From assembly GCA_009668015.1 (NCBI GenBank), contig WJYB01000001.1, positions 372,001 to 436,000 of the forward strand: 64,000 bases of DNA, written 5' to 3'. Origin of the DNA: Enterobacteriaceae bacterium RIT714 (lineage in GTDB: Bacteria; Pseudomonadota; Gammaproteobacteria; Enterobacterales; Enterobacteriaceae). Below the pieces are notes generated by a model. The model did not search any database. It saw only the letters and a list, made by a program, of their open reading frames with translations, and had not been told where the DNA came from. Numbering within the stretch: the first letter of the stretch is position 1; the number at the start of each line of letters is the position of its first letter. Both the position numbers and the translations under genes were made by a program. Below, in pieces: positions 1 through 6,934 of this stretch.

Positions 1-299
1 TGTCCATCCTGTAAATATTGATTTGCAATCTGCACCACCGGTAGTCGCGCCGGACCAATCTCATTTTTCAGTAGTTTACCGTCCATCTGGAAGCCAGGTA
101 ATTTATTGCGAAGTTCTTCAATTTGCGCTTCACAAAATGCTTCAATTTCCTGCTCCTCTTCCAGTGTTGCCCGGTTAATCATAATGTTGTACTCATTATC
201 GTCGGGATCTCTGAACATCAGAATATTGACTGAGCGATCGAGCACCGGAGCCTGGCTCAGGAAATTACCTTCGAGAATGGTGTAGTTCGGAGTTTTCAT
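1..299 (-). CDS. Eag/DcrB-like T6SS effector chaperone (partial)
   Basis: The reverse strand opens with ATG at 299 and reads MKTPNYTILEGNFLSQ without a stop to the window edge, so about 99 N-terminal residues are visible and the 3' end lies outside. The segment has the look of the DcrB/DUF1795 family: a short polar start, a region containing RDPDDNEYNIMINR, then a charged helix rich in Glu. T6SS-linked members (EagR) bind the N-terminal transmembrane region of Rhs or PAAR-type effectors and load them on VgrG. The gene starts directly after the stop of the OmpA-domain gene, so it is the distal part of the same operon. Its presence suggests that an Rhs-type effector lies just left of the window. 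Family call from pattern recognition only. Confidence 0.7.
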   Translation of the reverse strand, partial: MKTPNYTILEGNFLSQAPVLDRSVNILMFRDPDDNEYNIMINRATLEEEQEIEAFCEAQIEELRNKLPGFQMDGKLLKNEIGPARLPVVQIANQYLQDG

Positions 300-1919
300 T
301 TAAAAATTATGCTCATTAACGTTAATGGGAGTCGGGTGTAGAGGATAGACTTCAATCCGCCGATTCATCTCTCTACCGGCTTGAGTCAAATTGCTGGCCA
401 GCGGGTAGGAATCACCTTCACCTTTCAGCACAAACCGTTGCTCGGCGGCATGGGTATGATGTAACAGCCAGTCGCGGACTTCCCGCGCACGCTGTTCAGA
501 AAGCAGTAAATTGTTTTTTTCGTCGCCGCTGTTATCCGTATGACCCACGATCAGAAATGAGATAGTCGGGTTTTTTTCAATAAGTGTAACGATGGGTTGC
601 AGGCGGTCTTCACGCCCTGGCATTATCACAGCACTGCCGGGAGCAAACAGAGACGCCGAACTGGCTGAAGAAAAGACTGTCCAGTGGCTGTACTCATCCA
701 GCTGCTTATCCGCGACATCAAGCAATCCCCCACACTGAGAAAATCCCCAGTTCTGAAAGAAAAGGTGTGCCGAACAGGTTTCAAGCGATGACCGTTGCAC
801 ACCGAGCTTGTCGATAAGGGTAAACGTTTGAGTGATATTCTCGGCTGGAACGTCCCGCAATGACGTTATCGTACCGGTGAGGTCATCGGCACGCTGTTGC
901 TCATGATAACGGGCATACAGCATGCTGGCGGCAATCAATAGCGTCGCGGTAAATACTAACCCTACAGTAGGACTGTGGCGTACCGGTGGTGGCGGGGCAG
1001 GGATGGATCTGACAGTCGGTAATATCACCGTGGCCGGGAACTCCGGAAGCGGTGGATAAATTTTCGAATTTGTCAGCGCCGGGAGAATCGCGAAATTATC
1101 CTCCAGCCAGCGAGACCACGCGCCGTGCCGGTTAAAACCAGTCCCGTAATCCGCAACCATGACGCGTGTCAGGCAGGATGAAGCATGAGTCAATGTCGCG
1201 TTAAGGGATAATAAAATTTGCTCTTCATTCATCCACTGCCAGAGCATTAAGAGCATCGCCTTGCGTTGCGTCAGGAAGGCAGACTCGTCTTCATTCTGAC
1301 AAATCAGATTTTCCACTGACATCATTGAGAGCGTTTGCTCGCCAGTCAGGGTTTCTTGCCAGATCGCGCGATCGGGATCATGTACAAAACGCTCTTCGCT
1401 GCAGCGGAAATACAGGGCAAATATGCATGGCAGGGGTTTTGCGACAACAATTGACTGGAGGACTTTTTGCCATGCTCGCAGCGATTCTATCGCCAGCGCG
1501 GCTGTATCATGTCCGTCAGGAAAAAACGGGAAAAACAGCGTTACCTTAAGGTGCTCCTGCGCTGCATTGAGCTGTGACAGCTGCCTGACGATGTCTCCTT
1601 GTGTGACGGCGCCAATCCACAGTGCACCGGTGACAGGATGTTGCAGCATCTCTTTGCGCTGAGTGGAAAACCACTGGCTAACATAGGGGCCCGTGACCAG
1701 ATAAATTTGTTTCTCAACAATGTGTGGATCCTGTTGATCGCAATGAGGCTCGCAGGGCGATTGGCTTCTCTGCATGAAAGCTCGCACACAGAGGATTAAA
1801 AACAGTAAGGCAAAGCCAGAAAACAGCGCATTCCATGCCAGATGGGAATAAATACCCATTGCCAGCAACAGCGAAGCTGTCATCAGAATCAGAAAGGCGT
1901 AAAAATTGAGTTTCAGCAT
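300..1919 (-). CDS. Inner-membrane protein with C-terminal OmpA domain, T6SS accessory
   Basis: A 539-residue protein with two hydrophobic segments at about residues 7-22 and 31-48, a soluble stretch to about 317, a third transmembrane helix at about 319-336, and a C-terminal OmpA-like peptidoglycan-binding domain at about 440-530. OmpA hallmarks visible are GHTDNSGD (459-466), a SEQRA..VRDWL helix and NRRIEV near the end. This topology (hairpin, cytosolic part, third helix, periplasmic part) resembles that of TssM, although no P-loop is visible in the soluble part. It follows a short TssL/DotU-like gene with a one-base gap, so the two may form a TssL/TssM-like membrane pair with a built-in cell-wall anchor. 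That pairing is inference; the OmpA domain and membrane segments are seen directly. Confidence 0.85.
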   Translation of the reverse strand: MLKLNFYAFLILMTASLLLAMGIYSHLAWNALFSGFALLFLILCVRAFMQRSQSPCEPHCDQQDPHIVEKQIYLVTGPYVSQWFSTQRKEMLQHPVTGALWIGAVTQGDIVRQLSQLNAAQEHLKVTLFFPFFPDGHDTAALAIESLRAWQKVLQSIVVAKPLPCIFALYFRCSEERFVHDPDRAIWQETLTGEQTLSMMSVENLICQNEDESAFLTQRKAMLLMLWQWMNEEQILLSLNATLTHASSCLTRVMVADYGTGFNRHGAWSRWLEDNFAILPALTNSKIYPPLPEFPATVILPTVRSIPAPPPPVRHSPTVGLVFTATLLIAASMLYARYHEQQRADDLTGTITSLRDVPAENITQTFTLIDKLGVQRSSLETCSAHLFFQNWGFSQCGGLLDVADKQLDEYSHWTVFSSASSASLFAPGSAVIMPGREDRLQPIVTLIEKNPTISFLIVGHTDNSGDEKNNLLLSEQRAREVRDWLLHHTHAAEQRFVLKGEGDSYPLASNLTQAGREMNRRIEVYPLHPTPINVNEHNF

Positions 1920-1920
1920 A

Positions 1921-2457
1921 TCAGTATATTTTCAGACAGAACCACAAGAGAAACAGTCCACAGATGGCGAAAGCCAAAGAGACCAGAACAGGCAACGATT
2001 TCCTCTCAGGATGGCTGGCGGGCGTATCCTGTGGCAGCGGCGTTTTCTCAACCTCAATGGTCGGGGGTTTGGTCCGTGCGATCTGCATACTTTTCAGCTC
2101 ATGGCATAAGGCAACCACCAGCGAATGTTGGGAGTGAAGTAGCTGATTCATGAGCTGAGATTCACTTTCCAAAACCCTGTCGGGATAGTTTTCTTGTTCC
2201 AGTGTTTCGACGGAGGAGTGCTGATGATTACGGGCAAGCGAGTCCGCGATATGAGTGTCGATCCGGCGGCAAAGCAGGGCGCAAAATCGATTTTTTTGTT
2301 CCTCCGGACAATCGCTCGCAGCCAGCGTAGCATCAAGTTGGACTATCCGCTGGCGCATCATGGTACGAAACAGTGACACGGAGGGAATGATACCCTCCAT
2401 GGTCAATAGCGCATCCACTCCAAGAATAGATCGAACCTGGTGAATAGCAGTTACCAT
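1921..2457 (-). CDS. Short TssL/DotU-like protein with C-terminal membrane anchor
   Basis: I take ATG at 2457 as the start, giving 178 residues (MVTAIHQVRSILGVDAL). It overlaps the stop of the upstream glycosyltransferase gene by 7 bases, which suggests translational coupling; an in-frame start 24 bases earlier is less likely. The N-terminal helical part has the rhythm of DotU/TssL cytoplasmic domains (FR..MRQRIVQLDATL, then PEEQKNRFCALLCRRID). The C-terminus ends in one hydrophobic helix of about 20 residues, which is the TssL topology. It is shorter than usual TssL proteins and lacks the later DotU helices. A complete TssL exists elsewhere in the island, so this is probably an accessory paralogue working with the next gene rather than the core TssL. 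Confidence 0.6.
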   Translation of the reverse strand: MVTAIHQVRSILGVDALLTMEGIIPSVSLFRTMMRQRIVQLDATLAASDCPEEQKNRFCALLCRRIDTHIADSLARNHQHSSVETLEQENYPDRVLESESQLMNQLLHSQHSLVVALCHELKSMQIARTKPPTIEVEKTPLPQDTPASHPERKSLPVLVSLAFAICGLFLLWFCLKIY

Positions 2458-3809
2458 GTTTGCTCCACCACAGCACCCCAACCGCTCAGATCGTCAAAGG
2501 GACAGAGACGCACCACCGCCGGATGTTCCGTGCCCGAGGTACTAAAATCCACCTTAAGAGAGAACGTTTCCTGACTGGATGCAGCTATCGCGGTAGTCAT
2601 TTCCGCCTGACTGAATTTCTTTTCATTCATCAGACGATTAGTCGAACTATAAACACCCAAATACCACCAGCTGGCTGTTGCTATGGCAGCGTCAGTATCC
2701 GTTTTTTTAAGCTGCAATGATTTGACAAATGGCGAGGTTAATCGCTGTGCCCACTCCACATCATCCGGCCACTCATCGGGCAAAAATACGCTGCGTTTGG
2801 TATTGTCGATGACTTCGGGTAATACCGCGCGTCGTTTAAAGTCGATCCCCGCTGAGCGTTCAAACTGATACAAACTACGTACTTTTCCCAGAGTGTAAAT
2901 GCCTAAATCCACTGGCTGATCTTCCAGACCGAAAAGGGTTCGGATGCGCTTTTTAGAGATCGCATCACGTTCCCACCAGGCCAGTTCAACTTCTCCGCTG
3001 GTTTTTGCTTCGCCGTTGTGATCGCCCCAGACCTTATTTTCCTTACGACGACCGTAATAGTGCCAAAGTAAGATTTTATGAGGCGTGTAGATGTCGTAGC
3101 CATGAGTGTAAGCGCGCGCCGCCATCGCAATTTCTTCGCCGGCGAAGAAAATGTTAGGATCGTTGGCAACGTCCTTCACGAAGCTGCCTTCTGCAAAGAT
3201 AAACCCCCCAGCGAGATAGCTTCCCCTCACCGGAGATTCACTGTTGAGAGGGGTAGAGGAGAGCATAGGCAACCCCTCTTTGGAGAATTCACGGAAGATA
3301 AGACGGCTGGCGAATTCACCACGCTTTTCGACGGCCTCCTCCAGCGGATCGTAAGCCGGTGGATAGGTTGAGAGCACGGGTCTTGCGCTCAGTATTTTGA
3401 GACCGTTGAGCATCTCGATCATGCTGTGATCCCAGTGTTCGGTGAAACGACAGTGCGAATCAATTTGCAACGTAAAGTCTTCATCTGAGAAGAAACGCTC
3501 AGCGATAAAACGAGCCCAGCATGCACCCCGGCTACGATAATAATGTACCGGAACGATAGTTATCTGCGCACCGTGCCAGAGAAAACGCCAGACCGACTCA
3601 TCGCCCTGGGTTTCTGAACCTGTCTGCGTCATTCCCGCTTCGGTAAACAACGTCACATTTTCATCATCATGCTGCCAGCAGATAGCAATGCGCAAATTTT
3701 GCGGATGGCGAGCCGTCGCGATCATATCCCGAAGCGTTGGAATCAGTTCCGGGTCGCGATAACTGGCAATATTGATAAACAGAGTCTGTGTTTGGGTCAT
3801 CATGGTCAT
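2451..3809 (-). CDS. Glycosyltransferase of the Skp1-type GlcNAc transferase family (GT60-like)
   Basis: A 452-residue protein. Residues about 10-300 show the family pattern (Pfam GlcNAc, PF11397): IASYRDPE (14-21) with following TLRDMI, an RGACWAR segment (94-100), then the donor/metal-binding region LQIDSHCRF (114-122) and HWD (125-127), followed by FFAGEEI (221-227) and HYYGR (250-254). Characterised eukaryotic members are UDP-GlcNAc-dependent enzymes acting on hydroxyproline of Skp1 or threonine of mucin-like proteins. The C-terminal 130 residues are not recognised. No signal peptide or membrane helix, so it is expected in the cytosol. It lies between the adhesin (8-base gap) and the short TssL-like gene (7-base overlap) in the T6SS minus operon. 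Candidate acceptors in the island are the Thr/Pro-rich VgrG tail and the fimbrial adhesin; this is inference. Starts at 3803 or 3800 are also possible. Confidence 0.75.
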   Translation of the reverse strand: MTMMTQTQTLFINIASYRDPELIPTLRDMIATARHPQNLRIAICWQHDDENVTLFTEAGMTQTGSETQGDESVWRFLWHGAQITIVPVHYYRSRGACWARFIAERFFSDEDFTLQIDSHCRFTEHWDHSMIEMLNGLKILSARPVLSTYPPAYDPLEEAVEKRGEFASRLIFREFSKEGLPMLSSTPLNSESPVRGSYLAGGFIFAEGSFVKDVANDPNIFFAGEEIAMAARAYTHGYDIYTPHKILLWHYYGRRKENKVWGDHNGEAKTSGEVELAWWERDAISKKRIRTLFGLEDQPVDLGIYTLGKVRSLYQFERSAGIDFKRRAVLPEVIDNTKRSVFLPDEWPDDVEWAQRLTSPFVKSLQLKKTDTDAAIATASWWYLGVYSSTNRLMNEKKFSQAEMTTAIAASSQETFSLKVDFSTSGTEHPAVVRLCPFDDLSGWGAVVEQTW

Positions 3810-3817
3810 GAGTCGTG

Positions 3818-4837
3818 TTATTTCACCTGCAACAGAATTTCCGCGTGAGCAACAAATGTGCCTTCTGCAGGATGTTTAGTCGCCCCTGGCTGCGACATTA
3901 GCGTTGCTTTCCATTTGAACTGCGCGGGAAGGGCGCTTACGGTGCTACTGATAGTCTCGCCTGATGATGCATCCAGCAGCATATCTTTACCGGTGCCATC
4001 CTTAATGCGGATTGCCAGTGCGTCGCTTGCGCCACTGCTGTCTTTCACTTTGATATAACTGTTATCGGTTGAGGCGCTGTCACTTGAGATCGATGCAGTA
4101 GTGGAATAAGTGCCATAATCAGTACGACAGGTAATCGCAAAATCCAGTGGTTTCTCGACTTCGGCGCTGGCGTTAAGCATGTCTCCGGTGACGGTGCCAA
4201 AGTCTACGGTTTTGCTGCCCTCAAAGGTGCAGGATGGGGTGCTGACAATCTGGATTGTATTAAAATGCAATATTTGTGCCGCGTTGCTTATTGAATCGCT
4301 GGTCACCCAGTTGTAGGCATAATTATTGGGAGTAATAACAATATTTGCGCCTTGCGAATTAAGGTTGAGCGTTTCGGCGGTTTTGTAGACCTCTATCCGG
4401 TATAACGATTTGTCGTCGTATACCCACGAACCGAGAGGAGAACCATGAAAATCCATGTTGCCCACGGTAGGTAGTTGTCCGGTGCTGTAGCCCCCCCCCT
4501 GACCGTTATTCCACATGATTTTGAGGCTAACGCCGGGAATATTCGTTGGGAAAAGATAACCCGCTCCCTGCGCAGTCAAGTTAATTGAGCTTTTGCCGTA
4601 CAGTTCGCCGTTATTGCAGTCGATATAGCCAACCTTGTAGCCCGCAACATCAGTGTCGTAACGTTTAATAGGGCTTGTGGTGCTGGCTGCTTGATCGGCA
4701 TCCACATTGATGGTCATATCAGGCACCTCAAAGATATGCGGTGCCGGTTGGCCTGACTCAGGGCTCAGGGAGCAGTTTGCCCCCGCGCTGGCGGTAAAAA
4801 GCAACCAAACAGAAAGTAATCCAATACGATAATTCAT
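3818..4837 (-). CDS. Two-domain fimbrial tip adhesin (FimH-like)
   Basis: A 339-residue secreted protein with a clear signal peptide (MNYRIGLLSVWLLFTASAGA, then NCSLSPE). The N-terminal part to about 195 has no close motif and fits a receptor-binding domain. From about 200 the pattern becomes a pilin domain: TPSCTFEGSKTVDFG, PLDFAITC, and the terminal AEILLQVK strand used for chaperone/usher assembly. The start codon overlaps the tssA stop by one base (TAATG), so it is translated as part of the T6SS minus operon, about 7-12 kb from its probable pilin, chaperone and usher genes on the other strand. The coding strand contains a run of nine G (4491-4499) inside the lectin-like domain, at the Gly-Gly-Gly after residue Q113, a possible slippage switch; the frame is currently intact. 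Confidence 0.8.
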   Translation of the reverse strand: MNYRIGLLSVWLLFTASAGANCSLSPESGQPAPHIFEVPDMTINVDADQAASTTSPIKRYDTDVAGYKVGYIDCNNGELYGKSSINLTAQGAGYLFPTNIPGVSLKIMWNNGQGGGYSTGQLPTVGNMDFHGSPLGSWVYDDKSLYRIEVYKTAETLNLNSQGANIVITPNNYAYNWVTSDSISNAAQILHFNTIQIVSTPSCTFEGSKTVDFGTVTGDMLNASAEVEKPLDFAITCRTDYGTYSTTASISSDSASTDNSYIKVKDSSGASDALAIRIKDGTGKDMLLDASSGETISSTVSALPAQFKWKATLMSQPGATKHPAEGTFVAHAEILLQVK

Positions 4838-5865
4838 TATTCTTTCCCCGCATTATTTAAATGGGCAACGATCTCCACCGGGAGTAGTTGCAGAAGTTCA
4901 CTAAATGTCTTCCCTGATGTTTTGATGGCAAAATCCAGCAGCAAAATGACGGGGCTGCCGGGTTCTGCACCAATAAACCAGGCCTGGATCTCCCTGAGTG
5001 CTGCAAACGCCTGAGACCGACTGTCTATCGCTTTTGGCTGCATAACTTGTGGTGGTAATACCGCAGGTGATGAAAGAGCCGCAGGAGTGTTGTCGTCGGT
5101 ATTCGATTCTGGTTGCGAAGGTTGTGTTTCCGTACCGATCTCGGGAATGCTGACGACAGGCGTGGCAGAGGCGCCGGTGAAGAATTCAAGTAGACGAATC
5201 AGTGGCAAAAAGGTAGGCGCACTGTCTCCTAATGATTCCACCAGCAATGAAGCAAGATTTTGCAACTGAGAACGGGCCTGCATGAGTGAGGCAATACCGT
5301 CATCGCCGCTGTCACGCCACGCATTTTGCATGGCACGAACGGTTGCTTCAGGAAGCGCACTCTCGTCCCGCGGGATAGTCAAAGCGCGTTCAATATCTTT
5401 GACGAGACACTGAGTACCGACCGCTTTCGGTAAGGGGTGTTGGCGAATATCGTTAAGCAGTCCGCTGTGATCTTCCAGTTCGTTCAGCGCGTTAGCGCGC
5501 ATCAGCGGTTCGTACTCGCCTTCATCGTGCAGTAGGGGGTAAAGCTCATTAGGCCATTGCTGCAATAATGCACTCAGCGCCTGGAAACCTTCATTAAGCG
5601 CGGGCAAACCGATTATTCGCAGACGGCAACGGATCAACGTGATGAGCAGGCGTATATCACGAGATTTTGCCAACAAAGCGTTGCAGTCCCGTTCGATTTC
5701 GGCCCAGTTAATCGGGTTCGCTGTTTCGACGAACTGACCGTATTCCGCTTCAAGCCGGGGTTGTAACCGTGATTGAAGTAATACAAAAGCCGGATCGTAT
5801 TCAAGGTCTTCACCACAGGGGGAAGGACCAGGAATTGGCTGAAGAAGATGCTGGTAATAATCCAT
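4837..5865 (-). CDS. tssA: T6SS baseplate/tail-initiation protein TssA
   Basis: A 342-residue protein with an ImpA_N domain at the N-terminus: PIPGPSPCGEDLEYDPAF, then a GQFVETANPINWAEIERDC segment typical of TssA proteins. Length matches the shorter TssA class (about 340 residues). The middle (about 235-280) is a Pro/Ser/Thr/Gln-rich linker, and the tail (about 285-342) is a compact helical domain with FAALREIQAWF and SPVILLLDFAIK. TssA recruits the baseplate and primes sheath and tube polymerisation in the cytosol. It lies 52 bases after tssG on the same strand, and its stop overlaps the adhesin start by one base. The family call is secure; the subclass is inferred from length and tail. Confidence 0.9.
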   Translation of the reverse strand: MDYYQHLLQPIPGPSPCGEDLEYDPAFVLLQSRLQPRLEAEYGQFVETANPINWAEIERDCNALLAKSRDIRLLITLIRCRLRIIGLPALNEGFQALSALLQQWPNELYPLLHDEGEYEPLMRANALNELEDHSGLLNDIRQHPLPKAVGTQCLVKDIERALTIPRDESALPEATVRAMQNAWRDSGDDGIASLMQARSQLQNLASLLVESLGDSAPTFLPLIRLLEFFTGASATPVVSIPEIGTETQPSQPESNTDDNTPAALSSPAVLPPQVMQPKAIDSRSQAFAALREIQAWFIGAEPGSPVILLLDFAIKTSGKTFSELLQLLPVEIVAHLNNAGKE

Positions 5866-5917
5866 TTATGCTGCTCGCTCCATCGTGTGCAGTCGTGGGG
5901 ACCATGTCCCACGGTGG

Positions 5918-6934
5918 TTAGAATAGGTAATGTTCCGGTTCGAAACTCATGCCAGAGACAGGCTCTGTGTGATCGGTGCGCGTGAGCCAGCTGGCATAGC
6001 CCAACTGGTGGCTGCCATTCAGCGTGGCCTCCGGCATTTCGTCGGCGCGAAGAATCAGTTGTACGTCCCAGGCAAACTCGTAGCCTGTAAAATTTCTGAC
6101 CCACTCACACAGCACCGGAAGATCCTCACCCCAGGGACTAAAACGCATGTATTGCGCAAGCGTCAGGGGACCGAGCGTGAGCCGGAATTTATGCTGGCAA
6201 TCCTGTACGGTTTCGCCCAGAACAGCCCCATCGCCAAGCTGTAAAGCGCCACCTGGCTGGCCGAGTTGACTTGTCTCATCGGGCGCAAAACGGATCCACT
6301 GCGGGGTAAATTCATCTAGCGTGACGGGTATATCAAAGTAGTAGTGCAACGCCCCCGTGAGCCCTTCAGGATTCCGGGCTTCGCGGATCAAATGCGCAGA
6401 AGAAGCCAGGCGGGCGTGAACGGGAAGTAATGAATGGCCGAGTTCAGCCGTGTCCAGACCCACCAGGCTGGCAATATAAAACGAGAAAGACTCATCGTCT
6501 TTTCTGTCCAGAGAGGCCGTATCCTGAGAAATAAACCATGACCGCCAGAAAAGAGACAGCGCTCGGTGATGAAAAATATCAATAAAATCAGTGAGTGTTT
6601 GGTCGTTATGCTGTTCAGTACGGGACCATGCCAGCTCTGACAGGTGTAAAGGCATGGCACCTTGAGGGCCCCAAACTCCCAGACCAAAAAGCTGAACTGT
6701 CAGCCTGTCACTGTTAACGTCGAGACTGGCTATTTCGCGCGGAGAGAAGGCCATCTGTGCGGTTTGACCGAGTCGATAACACTCTTGAGACGGGCGCTGC
6801 GCGGTTCCTGGGACCGGTAGTGCTTGCTTACGGGCGCTGAGTGCACGCATGAGCCCCAGGAAGCCGCTATCCCATGGGGTTTCCTCATGACACCAACTGG
6901 CGAGAATTTCCGGCAAAGCAGATGTTTCCCTCAT
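5918..6934 (-). CDS. tssG: T6SS baseplate wedge protein TssG
   Basis: A 338-residue protein with the TssG/VasB pattern: a short N-terminal helix ending in FLGLMRALSA, LGQTAQMAFSPREIASLD, GLGVWGPQGAMPLHLSE, and the conserved region around DIFHHRALSLFWRSW. TssG forms the baseplate wedge with TssF, TssE and TssK under the cytoplasmic face of the membrane complex. Its start overlaps the tssF stop by 4 bases (ATGA), the usual coupling for this pair. No truncation or internal stop is visible. The assignment rests on motif rhythm and invariable pairing with tssF. Confidence 0.93.
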   Translation of the reverse strand: MRETSALPEILASWCHEETPWDSGFLGLMRALSARKQALPVPGTAQRPSQECYRLGQTAQMAFSPREIASLDVNSDRLTVQLFGLGVWGPQGAMPLHLSELAWSRTEQHNDQTLTDFIDIFHHRALSLFWRSWFISQDTASLDRKDDESFSFYIASLVGLDTAELGHSLLPVHARLASSAHLIREARNPEGLTGALHYYFDIPVTLDEFTPQWIRFAPDETSQLGQPGGALQLGDGAVLGETVQDCQHKFRLTLGPLTLAQYMRFSPWGEDLPVLCEWVRNFTGYEFAWDVQLILRADEMPEATLNGSHQLGYASWLTRTDHTEPVSGMSFEPEHYLF

